Origin: UBA11475 sp045593005
GTDB lineage: Bacteria; Bacillota; Clostridia; Christensenellales; Borkfalkiaceae
Assembly (NCBI GenBank): GCA_045593005.1
Contig: JAZNVV010000008.1
Location: forward strand, 1-23,477
Direction: 5' to 3'
DNA length: 23,477 bases
In this document: piece after piece, positions 7,514-15,802 of the stretch
Numbering within the stretch: position 1 is the first letter of the stretch
Layout: each line of letters begins with the position of its first letter
The notes under the pieces: model-generated
Told to the model about the DNA's origin: nothing
What the model saw: only the letters and a program-made list of their open reading frames with translations
Databases searched by the model: none
Position numbers and translations under genes: made by a program

Positions 7514-8344
7514 ATGAAAGTTTACACGTTGAATTATAATTTTTTATACAAAGACGACGGTTTAGACTTCCACTGGTGGCAGAACAAACCGACTAACGCG
7601 CATTCTCATACTTTTTATGAGTTTTTTATTTTAACAAAGGACAAAACCGTGCACAAATTAAATGGTGAAACGAAGGAATTACCACACGGCACACTATGCT
7701 TTATCCCACCTAAAATACCTCACGAATTTCCTACAACTAAAAACGCCTCTTACGAACACATTAACGTCTCTGTTACAACGAATAGACTTAAAAAACTTTG
7801 CGACGCTATTTTACCCAACCTTTTTGACACAATCAAGGACACTTGTTTTGAAATTGTTTTGTCGCAAAAGCAGTTCGACTATTTTTACGACAAGGCAAAG
7901 TCTATTTCAAACGCTAGCATTCAAAACGATTCGCTTGATAAAATATCTATTTGTGAAATGATTACGTCTGCCGTTTCGATTATCTACAAAAAAATCACTA
8001 ACAAAGTAGATAACCGTCCTGAATGGTTCAATAACTTCCTTGGCAAAATCAATTCGGTGGATTTTTCATTAACGACTATCAATAATATTTACGAGTTAAG
8101 CAATTATTCCCCTGCAACTATTATTAAATACTTCAAAAAATACACGGGCGAAACAATAGTTTCCTACGTATGTAAAATTAAAATCAACAGAGCGTGCAAC
8201 CTGCTTGCTACGACAGATTTTACCGTTCTTAATATCGCAACTTCGTTAGGATATGATAGTTTAAGCCATTTCAATAGAATTTTTAAATCTCACACGGGGC
8301 AAACACCGTCCCAGTTCAGAGAACAATGCAAAAATATTAAATAA
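7514..8344 (+). CDS. AraC-family transcriptional regulator with N-terminal cupin
   Basis: A 276-residue regulator. The N-terminal half is an AraC-type cupin: HSHTFYEFFIL, then LPHGTLCFIPPKIPHEF, the usual His and Pro pattern of the ligand-binding barrel. The last 100 residues hold two helix-turn-helix motifs, the second ending in the family signature (LNIATSLGYDSLSHFNRIFKSHTGQTPSQFR). The start at 7514 is chosen because GGAGAT precedes it and the consensus -10 lies at 7487-7492; the longer in-frame start at 7418 is upstream of that promoter. It is divergent from the flavin reductase/LURP operon with back-to-back promoters, so that operon is the likely target. The ligand is unknown; the cupin suggests a sugar or other small molecule. 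Confidence 0.92.
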   Translation: MKVYTLNYNFLYKDDGLDFHWWQNKPTNAHSHTFYEFFILTKDKTVHKLNGETKELPHGTLCFIPPKIPHEFPTTKNASYEHINVSVTTNRLKKLCDAILPNLFDTIKDTCFEIVLSQKQFDYFYDKAKSISNASIQNDSLDKISICEMITSAVSIIYKKITNKVDNRPEWFNNFLGKINSVDFSLTTINNIYELSNYSPATIIKYFKKYTGETIVSYVCKIKINRACNLLATTDFTVLNIATSLGYDSLSHFNRIFKSHTGQTPSQFREQCKNIK

Positions 8345-8350
8345 CTAATA

Positions 8351-8376
8351 AAAAGCCCCACACGGGGGCTTTTTTT
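8351..8376 (+). terminator. Bidirectional intrinsic terminator
   Basis: Stem AAAAGCCCC (8351-8359) / GGGGCTTTT (8365-8373) with loop ACACG, followed by a T-run to 8376. It ends the AraC gene on the plus strand and, through the A-run, can also end the facing phosphatase gene, whose stop codon overlaps it. Confidence 0.92.
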
Positions 8377-9100
8377 ATATGTTTATTCTGTTGCCATAAA
8401 GACCGTAAGCATCTTCTTTATAAAGATGTGAGTCGCTTGATAGTTGCAAAACTTTAGGATAAACAATTCCATTTTTGTTTGCCTTAAATTCTATCACCGT
8501 AACGCCTGTCAACCCCAAATCAAAGGTGGTGCAAAACGTTGGATATGGAACGTCTAAAAGACTACTTAAAAAAGCAAAACCAAAACCTTGATGAGCAAAT
8601 AAGGCAACTCTTTTATCGTTTTTTTGCAATTCTACGTATCGATTATTTTCCCTATCGTGCTTATATCCTAAACTTTCAAAAAACTTGTCCGTTTCAGTAT
8701 TTATACGGTCAAATTCTTTCTTAAAGTCTATTTCGCAATCTTTAAAACAATCGTGGGTATACCACTCGCTACCAAGTCGCTTAACGTCTTCACGCCTGAA
8801 CATTTCTATAAATTCATCACGGGAATACGCCCATTGTCTAACGTTTTGCTCGTTAAAGACGCAAAGCGCTAACCAAGTGTAATGCTCGTTGGTCCAGTCA
8901 AGGTAGGTTACGTCCTTATTTAGTATTTTTGCCGTTGGCGCTGCCGTCATTTTAGCGCGCTCCGAAGTGGAACAATAAATTTCGTCAAGACCGTATTTTT
9001 TAAATCTCTTTGATAAGGCGTTTGCCTGCTTTATACCATTTTTTGTCAAACTGTCTGGGTTGTAAATAGGATCGCCGTGCCTTACGTAATAAAAAATCAT
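8375..9100 (-). CDS. Histidine phosphatase family protein
   Basis: A 241-residue cytoplasmic phosphatase or phosphomutase-like protein. The catalytic RHG motif is at residues 7-9 (YYVRHGDP, His8), an ERA segment with Arg48 follows (STSERAKMTAAP), and the second catalytic His is in LFAHQGFG (His170). These are the features of the histidine phosphatase (phosphoglycerate mutase-like) superfamily. Compared with short cobalamin-type phosphatases it has an insert (about residues 70-130) rich in aromatic and charged residues, so substrate cannot be assigned. The ribosome binding site is weak (TTTGGGGTT). It has its own promoter just inside the gap after the alpha-mannosidase gene and ends at the bidirectional terminator. 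Confidence 0.9.
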   Translation of the reverse strand: MIFYYVRHGDPIYNPDSLTKNGIKQANALSKRFKKYGLDEIYCSTSERAKMTAAPTAKILNKDVTYLDWTNEHYTWLALCVFNEQNVRQWAYSRDEFIEMFRREDVKRLGSEWYTHDCFKDCEIDFKKEFDRINTETDKFFESLGYKHDRENNRYVELQKNDKRVALFAHQGFGFAFLSSLLDVPYPTFCTTFDLGLTGVTVIEFKANKNGIVYPKVLQLSSDSHLYKEDAYGLYGNRINI

Positions 9101-9128
9101 TTCATAACCCCAAAGTAATATATGTTTT

Positions 9129-9156
9129 ATTATACTTTAAGTTTTTTAAAAGTCAA
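9129..9156 (-). promoter_or_regulatory. Promoter of the histidine phosphatase gene
   Basis: TTGACT (9151-9156), 16-bp spacer, TATAAT (9129-9134). The -35 box begins 8 bp after the alpha-mannosidase stop codon, so the phosphatase can be transcribed alone or by read-through. Confidence 0.8.
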
Positions 9157-9163
9157 TAACTAT

Positions 9164-12100
9164 TTATAATATTACTCTTAACGTTATAATTTCAAACGGT
9201 TTTACAGTCAATTCAACGTTATTGCAATTTTCACTTATTGCCGTTATGTCTTCTTCTATAAGGTTATTCAAGCGAACTTCTTTTGCATTGAAACCAAACG
9301 ATAACTTTACTTTTGTACGTTTGTTAAGCGTTTCGTAAAGTCTAATTATATAGCCATTGCCGTCCTCTGCTTTTTTAACCGTTTCAACAAGTACGTTGTC
9401 ATTGTCAACGGCAATAAATGGCACGTTTTCACACATACGTTCCCCCTTATTTTTAACCGAAACAACAATCGGTGGGTTATTAAGCAAGGTTGATGCCTTA
9501 AACGTTTTACTATCGCGCACAGAGCCACTATGCGTAAATAGCGAATAGGTAAACACGTGCTTTCCCTTATCTGCCGTAACGTCAGGGTCCGTTCCACACT
9601 TGAGCATTGTAAGTCCTACGTTAGTGCCTTTTACTGAATAACCGTATTTGCAGTCGTTCATTATCGCAACGCCGTAACCCGTATCGGATAAATCAACGTA
9701 TTTATGGGCGCAAACTTCAAACTTGGCAACGTCCCAAGAAGTATTGTTGGTTGTTGAACGCTCAACGTTACCAAACTGTATGTCAAACGTCGCTTTGTCG
9801 GTATTGACGTCTATCGGGAAATGCGCCTTTAACGCAATGTGTTCCGTTTGCCAATCACACTCTGTTATAAAGTCAATTCTATTTAAATCATTGTAAAATT
9901 TTATTTTTTGAACAATCGTAGATTTTTCAAACTTTTTAACGACTTCAAATCCGGCGCCCGTTGCATCAGCATATTCTTTTGCTGAAATTACTTCGTGTAC
10001 GGGGTAACTTTTTTCGTTATAATAATCACGTAATTCCCAGTTATCGTACATAGGTGGGAAATCTTCATACGCAACTAATTCATTACCCTTTTTACCACTC
10101 AATAAAACTTCACGCAGGTTGACTTTGTCGTATATGCTAACCATTTCATAGTTGTCGTCAAACACAACTTTAAAGTAGTCGTTTTCAACAACTTTGCCGT
10201 CAATTTTAACCTTTCCTTTACTAAACGGCTTAACAACTGAAATTGCTTTTGGTTTTAAATTTTTAACAAAGTATTCGTTTTTGCCGTCGCTAACTAACGC
10301 ATCAGCAACAAAAGAGTGTGGGTTAAAAACTGCAATTTCGCCGTCGTTTAACACAACGTTTTTAGAAAGTTCGTTTAATGCGTCTTTTGTTACGGCATCA
10401 ATATCTTCAAAAAGTTTTGCGTAATCTTTATCCGTTTGGTCATAGACTTCTTTAATAGAAGACCCTGGTATAATATCGTGGAACTGATTAGTTAAAGCTA
10501 ATTCCCAACATTTATCAAATACGTCCTTTGGATACGGCTTTTTACAATACACTTCCGTCATAGAAGACAAAATTTCAGCGTTTTGCAAAGCGTATTCAGC
10601 TTTTCTATTGTTACGCTTATTTTTAGCCTGCGAAGTATACGTGCCACGGTGGAATTCAAGATATAATTCACCCACCCATTTTGGCAAACGCTTTTCGTTC
10701 TTTATTGCATCTTGCTCTATAGCTTTAATAAAATCTAATGCAAACTGCATTTTGACTGCAGGCATTCCGTGTACACCGTAAGTCATTCTTGTAAGCCTAT
10801 CTATATCAAGTGAAATAGGCCCTCCACCACCGTCGCCAAAGCCATAGGTAATAATGGCTTTATTCGATAAGTTTTTGTTCTTATAACGGTTATAAGTGCC
10901 GGAAACGTAACTAGGTCGTCCCTCTGCATTATAAACGCAAGTTCTATCAACCCTATCTAACGTACTTGTGGTCGCCGTTAAAAAGTGAGTAAAAATATTT
11001 GTTCCATCAATACCTTGCCAGTTGAACGTGTCGTAAGGCATAGTATTATGGTCGTTCCAACTAATTTTGCTTGTTACAAAATAGTCAACACCACTCTTTT
11101 TAAGAATTTGTGGTAGTGCTGCAGAATATCCAAACACGTCGGGTAACCAAAGCATTTTGCTATCAATACCGAACTCATCTTTGAAGAATTTTTTTCCGAC
11201 CAAAATTTGTCTAACTAAACTCTCTCCAGAAGACAAGTTGCAATCGGCCTCTACCCACATAGCGCCTTCAGCCTCCCATCTACCTTCGGCTATGCGCTGT
11301 TTAATTCTTTCATACAAAGCAGGGTCCTCTTCCTTTACTGCCTTATATAAATACGGTTGAGAAGACATAAATTTATATTCAGGGAAACGCTCCATATTGT
11401 TTAATACGGTAGCAAAGGAACGTTGAGCCTTTTCCCTTGTCTGAATAACGGTCCAAACCCAAGCAATATCTATATGCGTATGCCCTATTGCTGTAATTTC
11501 GACGTCGTTAAAGCCTGCCTCAACCTGCTTGCCAAACGTCTTATACATATTTTCCATTAAATATGCACGCGCGTCGCGGACAGTTTTCGCAAATACGTCC
11601 GACGTCAAATCGCGCCAGTCCACCATAGAAACTGCCGTATTTAGCGTTTCTAAAAGCGTTGCGTACACACGCGTGTTTTGATGGATTGAATATTCTAACG
11701 CTTCATATCCAAGCAATAAATCCACGTATAAATTTTCAACGTCGACGTCTATAACGTTTAGGTTCGCTATAAAATCAAGTAGCATTTTATTTTTAAAAGC
11801 ACTACTGTAATTACCACTCATTACAAATCCATTATAAGCGTATATATAAATTTTATGTTTGCCTTCTGGAACTATAAATGAACGGTGGTTTACGTCAAGA
11901 CCTTGTTCCGTTCTACCATCCATATAGACTATGAATTGTGGATTATCGGCATCCCAACCATCCGTGTCGGTGCATACGTAAACTTCAGCGCGCTCATTTT
12001 CGGCAAGTTTTGGCACGTCTATTTCAAAATAAAACCATGCGTGATAATCGGGTTTGCCAGCCCACTTGTCAGCAGGTGAAAAATGTTTTCCTAAATTTTT

Positions 12101-12238
12101 AACGTCTGGTGGGTTAACGCCAGTCTTGTAACCATCACACTCAAGATGATAAACGTTTTCGATAATCGCAGAACTTTTTACACAACGATTTTTTAGCATA
12201 AAAGCGTGATTTTTTATTCTTTCCATTAAATCAGGCAT
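9164..12238 (-). CDS. Alpha-mannosidase, glycoside hydrolase family 38
   Basis: A 1024-residue GH38 alpha-mannosidase that removes alpha-linked mannose. There is no signal peptide, so it likely acts in the cytoplasm on imported oligosaccharides. The zinc site begins with AIGHTHIDIAWVWT (His255 and Asp257 as ligands by family comparison). The nucleophile region is WLPDVFGYSAALPQI with Asp367, and the GH38 middle helical domain follows (EFHRGTYTSQAKNKRNNRKAE). A beta-rich N-terminal domain (about 1-230) precedes the barrel, and the C-terminal beta-sandwich runs to the end. Length is typical of bacterial cytoplasmic GH38 enzymes. AGGAG precedes the ATG. It is divergent from a sugar kinase and a mannose-6-phosphate isomerase, which supports a mannose-release role. 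Confidence 0.95.
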   Translation of the reverse strand: MPDLMERIKNHAFMLKNRCVKSSAIIENVYHLECDGYKTGVNPPDVKNLGKHFSPADKWAGKPDYHAWFYFEIDVPKLAENERAEVYVCTDTDGWDADNPQFIVYMDGRTEQGLDVNHRSFIVPEGKHKIYIYAYNGFVMSGNYSSAFKNKMLLDFIANLNVIDVDVENLYVDLLLGYEALEYSIHQNTRVYATLLETLNTAVSMVDWRDLTSDVFAKTVRDARAYLMENMYKTFGKQVEAGFNDVEITAIGHTHIDIAWVWTVIQTREKAQRSFATVLNNMERFPEYKFMSSQPYLYKAVKEEDPALYERIKQRIAEGRWEAEGAMWVEADCNLSSGESLVRQILVGKKFFKDEFGIDSKMLWLPDVFGYSAALPQILKKSGVDYFVTSKISWNDHNTMPYDTFNWQGIDGTNIFTHFLTATTSTLDRVDRTCVYNAEGRPSYVSGTYNRYKNKNLSNKAIITYGFGDGGGGPISLDIDRLTRMTYGVHGMPAVKMQFALDFIKAIEQDAIKNEKRLPKWVGELYLEFHRGTYTSQAKNKRNNRKAEYALQNAEILSSMTEVYCKKPYPKDVFDKCWELALTNQFHDIIPGSSIKEVYDQTDKDYAKLFEDIDAVTKDALNELSKNVVLNDGEIAVFNPHSFVADALVSDGKNEYFVKNLKPKAISVVKPFSKGKVKIDGKVVENDYFKVVFDDNYEMVSIYDKVNLREVLLSGKKGNELVAYEDFPPMYDNWELRDYYNEKSYPVHEVISAKEYADATGAGFEVVKKFEKSTIVQKIKFYNDLNRIDFITECDWQTEHIALKAHFPIDVNTDKATFDIQFGNVERSTTNNTSWDVAKFEVCAHKYVDLSDTGYGVAIMNDCKYGYSVKGTNVGLTMLKCGTDPDVTADKGKHVFTYSLFTHSGSVRDSKTFKASTLLNNPPIVVSVKNKGERMCENVPFIAVDNDNVLVETVKKAEDGNGYIIRLYETLNKRTKVKLSFGFNAKEVRLNNLIEEDITAISENCNNVELTVKPFEIITLRVIL

Positions 12239-12271
12239 AGTATTGCTCCTCTTTTATTTTTTTGCTTTTAA

Positions 12272-12300
12272 AGTATAACATTTTAACGTTGTAAAGACCA
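12272..12300 (-). promoter_or_regulatory. Promoter of the alpha-mannosidase gene
   Basis: TATACT (12272-12277) with an extended TG, 34 bp before the ATG. The -35 region (TGGTCT, 12295-12300, 17-bp spacing) is poor. An imperfect dyad AACGTT-AAAATGTT covers the area just upstream of the -10 and could bind a regulator. Confidence 0.55.
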
Positions 12301-12351
12301 GTTCTTTTTTTTAATAATATAGTGATTTTTTTTAATCATTAATTCAATTTA

Positions 12352-12380
12352 TTGCATTGATTACGCCTTTATATTATAAT
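12352..12380 (+). promoter_or_regulatory. Promoter of the sugar kinase-isomerase operon
   Basis: TTGCAT (12352-12357), 17-bp spacer, TATAAT (12375-12380), 28 bp before the kinase ATG, with AAAAAAGGAGA between. The gap it shares with the divergent mannosidase promoter is 170 bp and holds no gene; a TGATT-6-AATCA dyad lies at 12323-12338. Confidence 0.65.
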
Positions 12381-12408
12381 ATTACATAGTTAAAAAAGGA
12401 GAAATTTT

Positions 12409-13290
12409 ATGATTTTATCTATAGGCGAAATATTAGCCGATATGATAGGCGAAAAAAGTGAGAACGGAATTTCATACACTTGTATGCTTGGAGGCGCGCC
12501 TTTTAATCTTGCGTATAATGCAAAGTTAGCAGGGGCAAAGGTGGCGTTTATCGGCAAAGTCGGTCACGACGGCATAGGCGATTTTTTAAAATCCACAGCA
12601 CAAAAAGCAAAACTTGATAAGTTAACTATTCAAACAGATGAAAATAAAAACACAACTTTAGCGTTTGTAACCCTAACCGACGGGGAAAGAGATTTTAACT
12701 TTTTTAGGCGCGAAACAGCCGACTACTCTATTGACGTTAGCAACCTAAACCTTTTTGAATACGATAACCTTAATATAGTACATTTAGGCTCACTTATGTT
12801 GTCCGAAAAGGCAGGAAAAAAGGTCGCTAAAAAGGTTGCAAGCATGACTAAAAAAGCAGGCAAACTTTTGAGTTTTGACCTCAATTTTAGACACGACATT
12901 TTTGGCACGCCTGAAAATGCAAGAAAGGCTTATAAACCTTATATCGAAAAAGCAGACATTGTTAAATTTTCAGAAGAAGAACTTGCTGAATATACAGGTT
13001 TGGTCAATTTTGACGACGCCGTTAACGCTGTAAAAGCGCCAAACAAGTTAATAGTTATAACTTTAGGCGCAAAAGGTAGCGCGTATTATTATAACGAATT
13101 GCACGGCACGATACCAACCGAACCTATAAAACCGATAGACACAACGGGCGCAGGTGATGCCTTTTTTGGAACACTTTTGGCTTGTCTTGACGGCAAAGAA
13201 TTTAATAAGGAAAATTTAGAAAGTGCCCTTGTTAAAGCCAACAAGGCAGGGGCAAATACCACTCAATTTAAAGGAGCAATTAAGTTATGA
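12409..13290 (+). CDS. PfkB-family carbohydrate kinase (fructokinase-like)
   Basis: A 293-residue ribokinase-type (PfkB) sugar kinase that uses ATP to phosphorylate a sugar in the cytoplasm. The N-terminal signature GGAPFNLAYNAKLAGAKVAFIGKVGHD is the substrate side of the family. The C-terminal signature DTTGAGDAFFG carries the catalytic base Asp250. The opening ILSIGEILADMIG is typical of fructokinases. Its ATG follows a good ribosome binding site, and its stop overlaps the next gene's ATG by 4 bp (ATGA), so the kinase and the mannose-6-phosphate isomerase are translationally coupled. Being divergent from an alpha-mannosidase, it may act on mannose or fructose; sequence alone does not decide between them. 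Confidence 0.9.
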   Translation: MILSIGEILADMIGEKSENGISYTCMLGGAPFNLAYNAKLAGAKVAFIGKVGHDGIGDFLKSTAQKAKLDKLTIQTDENKNTTLAFVTLTDGERDFNFFRRETADYSIDVSNLNLFEYDNLNIVHLGSLMLSEKAGKKVAKKVASMTKKAGKLLSFDLNFRHDIFGTPENARKAYKPYIEKADIVKFSEEELAEYTGLVNFDDAVNAVKAPNKLIVITLGAKGSAYYYNELHGTIPTEPIKPIDTTGAGDAFFGTLLACLDGKEFNKENLESALVKANKAGANTTQFKGAIKL

Positions 13291-14357
13291 CCGACCTTAA
13301 AAAATTAGTTAAAGAGCCTATCTTTTTTAACCGTAACAGAGTATTTAGAATTTACCTTGGTGGTAAACCTTATGAAAAACTTTTCAACGACGGCTACGAC
13401 GACGGAACGGACAATAACTTTCCTGAAGAATGGATTGCAAGCAAAGTAAAAGCAATTAATCCAAAATATTTTGGTGAGCGCGACGGCGTATCCGTTATCC
13501 GTGATACAGATATTTATTTTGACGACCTTTTAAGAGATTATGCCGACGACCTATTAGGTCCAAGGAAATACGATTGTCTTGTTAAGTTTTTGGATAGCGC
13601 AATTCGTTTGCCTTTCCAAGTCCACCCAACAAAAGAGTTTTCAAGAAAGAATTTTAACAGCGATTACGGCAAAACTGAAGCGTGGCTTGTAGTTGCAACA
13701 CGACCAGGTGGAAAATTATATTTTGGCTTTAAGGATAAAATGACTGCCGAGCAACTTTGCGAACTTGAAAACAAAAGTGAAACTGAAAAAGACATAATGG
13801 GCTCTCTTTTATGTGGCGTTGACGCAAAGCCTGGCGATATTTGGCTTATAAAAGCAGGTCTTATACACGCAATCGGCGCAGGTTGCACTATTGTAGAAGT
13901 TCAAGAGCCAACCGACTTTACAATTCAGCCGGAACGCTGGTGTGGCGACTATCACTTAACGTATGAAGAAGAATATATCGGGCTTGATAAAGAGGTTGCT
14001 ATCGGCGCAATTAATTTTGATATTTACGGCGAAGATGCAAAGGCATATGCAAAAGTTACACCTACCGTCGCTGTTGATACCAAAGGATATAAGAAAGAAG
14101 TTTTAATCAGTTACGACGATACTCCTTGCTTTGCTGAAAATAGACACACCGTTTCTAACGGCGAAAGTTTTGTCCTTGACTATGCGCCAGCCGTTTATAT
14201 TTGTTTAGAAGGTGAAGGTGAAATTATAGGCGAAGGATACCACAAAAAAATTAAGCAGGGCGACTACTTCTATCTCCCTTACGTTGCTGAAGGTAAATTT
14301 AAGGTTAAATCGGATACAAAAGCAGTTTTAATTGAATGTTTGCCATCAAAGCAATAA
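13287..14357 (+). CDS. manA: Class I mannose-6-phosphate isomerase
   Basis: A 356-residue zinc cupin that interconverts mannose 6-phosphate and fructose 6-phosphate. The metal ligands expected for the family are visible: Gln111 and His113 in FQVHP, Glu131 in GKTEAW, and His194 in KAGLIHAIGAGC. The motif IVEVQEPTDFTIQPERW follows, also typical of Firmicute type-I enzymes. The C-terminal cupin half ends with VYICLEGEGEIIGEGYHKKIKQGDYFYLPY. The start overlaps the kinase stop by 4 bp. Together with the kinase and the divergent alpha-mannosidase it completes a route from mannosides to glycolysis. It has more residues than the short Bacillus ManA (about 315). Confidence in class is high. Confidence 0.9.
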   Translation: MTDLKKLVKEPIFFNRNRVFRIYLGGKPYEKLFNDGYDDGTDNNFPEEWIASKVKAINPKYFGERDGVSVIRDTDIYFDDLLRDYADDLLGPRKYDCLVKFLDSAIRLPFQVHPTKEFSRKNFNSDYGKTEAWLVVATRPGGKLYFGFKDKMTAEQLCELENKSETEKDIMGSLLCGVDAKPGDIWLIKAGLIHAIGAGCTIVEVQEPTDFTIQPERWCGDYHLTYEEEYIGLDKEVAIGAINFDIYGEDAKAYAKVTPTVAVDTKGYKKEVLISYDDTPCFAENRHTVSNGESFVLDYAPAVYICLEGEGEIIGEGYHKKIKQGDYFYLPYVAEGKFKVKSDTKAVLIECLPSKQ

Positions 14358-14401
14358 CTTAAAACGAATATCTAATAATTTATAACTAAATTAAGCAATT
14401 A

Positions 14402-14432
14402 AAAAGAGCAAGACTACACGCCTTGCTCTTTT
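14402..14432 (+). terminator. Bidirectional intrinsic terminator
   Basis: Perfect stem AAAAGAGCAAG (14402-14412) / CTTGCTCTTTT (14422-14432) with a 9-nt loop, between the converging manA and LRR lipoprotein genes. Confidence 0.92.
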
Positions 14433-14475
14433 ATTTGGTCAACTTTCACAATACCGTTATACCTAAAACTGCCCC

Positions 14476-15192
14476 TTAACCATCAATAAACACTATGCTT
14501 GCATTTAAAAATAAATCGTTATTATTTGCCACGACAATTTTGTCAAATTGTTCTTTTGTCCCCATAAAATTAATTTTTTGAAGATACAAACAGCCTGCAA
14601 ACGCACCTTCGCCCAAGTATAATAAAGACGGGTAAATTGTAATTTCAGTAAGCGTTACGCAACCGGAAAATGCGCCTTCGTAAATCACTTCCACTCCTTT
14701 ATTTAAATTAACGGAATACATATTTAAACTATCTTTGAAGGCATTTTTATTAATCTTCTTTACCGACGATGGCAAATTTACAGTTCTAAACGTGCTTTCT
14801 ATAAAAGCTCCTTCGCCTATTTCACGAACGTCAAATCCGTTTATTTTATCTTCAAAGACAAGTTCTTCATTGATATTTTGATCATAAATTGCCGAATTAA
14901 TTACGTACCCTTTTGTATCCTGTGTGTATGAAAGACTTAAATTCGTTACCATATAGCGCTCACAACGAATACATTTTCCATATTCATTCGGCGTATGCCA
15001 TAATTCATCTAAAACTTCTTCATAACTATCTTCGCACACCTCGCACGTGTATTTGCGCTTTCCTACCGTTTCACACGTTGGGAAGATGACTGTTTCACCC
15101 AAATAATTATGACTGCAACAAGACGAACATTTATTGCACGACGCAGTTATCAACAATATTAAAATTAGAGTTATCGAAAATATCTTCTTCAT
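14476..15192 (-). CDS. Cys-rich leucine-rich-repeat lipoprotein (BspA-like)
   Basis: A 238-residue surface lipoprotein. The signal peptide (MKKIFSITLILILLITASC) ends in the lipobox with Cys19. Next comes a single Cys/His module: CCSH, then FPTC, YTCEVC and H66, a pattern repeated in many Firmicute surface proteins and probably metal binding. A second CxxC (Cys74, Cys77) follows. From about residue 115 the chain carries BspA-type LRR_5 repeats (IGEGAFIESTFRTVNLPSSVKKINKNAFKD, GVEVIYEGAFSGCVTLTEITIYPSL, then GEGAFAGC), which usually mediate binding at the cell surface. The ribosome binding site is weak (AGGGCT). It lies 15 bp downstream of the DNA glycosylase gene on the same strand, a surprising pairing. 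Binding partner unknown. Confidence 0.85.
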   Translation of the reverse strand: MKKIFSITLILILLITASCNKCSSCCSHNYLGETVIFPTCETVGKRKYTCEVCEDSYEEVLDELWHTPNEYGKCIRCERYMVTNLSLSYTQDTKGYVINSAIYDQNINEELVFEDKINGFDVREIGEGAFIESTFRTVNLPSSVKKINKNAFKDSLNMYSVNLNKGVEVIYEGAFSGCVTLTEITIYPSLLYLGEGAFAGCLYLQKINFMGTKEQFDKIVVANNNDLFLNASIVFIDG

Positions 15193-15207
15193 AAGTAACT
15201 TTTAGCC

Positions 15208-15684
15208 CTATTTAATAATAGACCACTCTTTTATTAATAAATTTAATGACGCTTTAGCATTTGCTGGCGAAGTCGACGGCAAACAGACTGCTTGAATATT
15301 ATAAATGTTTTCATTGAATTTTTTATAATATTTATAAGCAGTTTTTCCGTTTATAAATATTTTGTTTACGGCAGAATTATTCAAAATCAAACTTAAATCG
15401 TTAGGACAAACGTTTTTAATTGAACTATCTGCGCTACCAGTAATTTCACAACTTTTTATGACGTCCCACAACGCAATTTTATGTTTGTGTAAAAAAGCCT
15501 TTTTATCTTCAATCGAAAGTGGCTCTTTATCAGAAAAAACTGCTGAAACAACTTTCCAAAATCGGTTTTTGCCGTGTGCGTAAAAAAACTCTTGCTCACG
15601 CGATTTTACAGAAGGAAAACTGCCTAATATTAAAATTTTTGAATTACCGTAGTATTCCGGTGGGATATTATGAACAACTAACAT
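15208..15684 (-). CDS. DNA glycosylase of the uracil/hypoxanthine (UDG family 6-like) type
   Basis: A 158-residue base-excision repair enzyme. The active-site stretch KILILGSFPSVKSREQEFFYAHGKNRFW matches the family annotated as DNA-deoxyinosine glycosylases (UDG family 6, HDG), and the C-terminal LPSTSPANA is the usual second motif. It would remove hypoxanthine, or possibly uracil, from damaged DNA. The length is normal for the family. No Shine-Dalgarno sequence is visible before the ATG (AATTTTTGTATG), and the start is chosen because the family's first strand begins about 15 residues before LILGSFPS. It heads a two-gene unit with the lipoprotein and is divergent from the Xre repressor. Confidence 0.87.
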   Translation of the reverse strand: MLVVHNIPPEYYGNSKILILGSFPSVKSREQEFFYAHGKNRFWKVVSAVFSDKEPLSIEDKKAFLHKHKIALWDVIKSCEITGSADSSIKNVCPNDLSLILNNSAVNKIFINGKTAYKYYKKFNENIYNIQAVCLPSTSPANAKASLNLLIKEWSIIK

Positions 15685-15744
15685 ACAAAAATTACAATAA
15701 ATCTTTTATTAGATTATATTATTTTAGATATAATCACATAATAT

Positions 15745-15763
15745 AATTAGGCGTTGCCTAATT
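15745..15763. promoter_or_regulatory. Operator 1: perfect 8-3-8 dyad between the glycosylase and xre
   Basis: AATTAGGC-GTT-GCCTAATT, a perfect inverted repeat of 19 bp. Its centre is 29 bp from that of the second related site, about three helical turns. The likely ligand is the adjacent Xre protein. Confidence 0.7.
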
Positions 15764-15773
15764 TTAAAGCATA

Positions 15774-15792
15774 AATTAAGCATTACCTAATA
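15774..15792. promoter_or_regulatory. Operator 2: degenerate copy of the dyad overlapping the xre -10
   Basis: AATTAAGC-ATT-ACCTAATA differs from operator 1 at five of 19 positions. It runs into the -10 hexamer TATAAT (15791-15796), so a protein bound here would block xre transcription. Confidence 0.62.
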
Positions 15793-15796
15793 TAAT
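15791..15796 (+). promoter_or_regulatory. -10 box of a predicted leaderless xre transcript
   Basis: Perfect TATAAT followed by exactly 6 nt and the ATG at 15803. The expected start site therefore falls on or next to the A of the ATG. No Shine-Dalgarno is present and no good -35 can be seen. Confidence 0.62.
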
Positions 15797-15802
15797 GCAA
15801 AT

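Noticed and set aside
12241..12408. Catabolite (cre) operator between mannosidase and kinase
   Set aside because: No match to the TGnnAnCGnTnnCA core could be found.
15685..15705. Leaderless start for the DNA glycosylase gene
   Set aside because: The hexamer 6 nt upstream is TGTAAT, lacking the critical A at position 2, so evidence is too weak although no Shine-Dalgarno is present.
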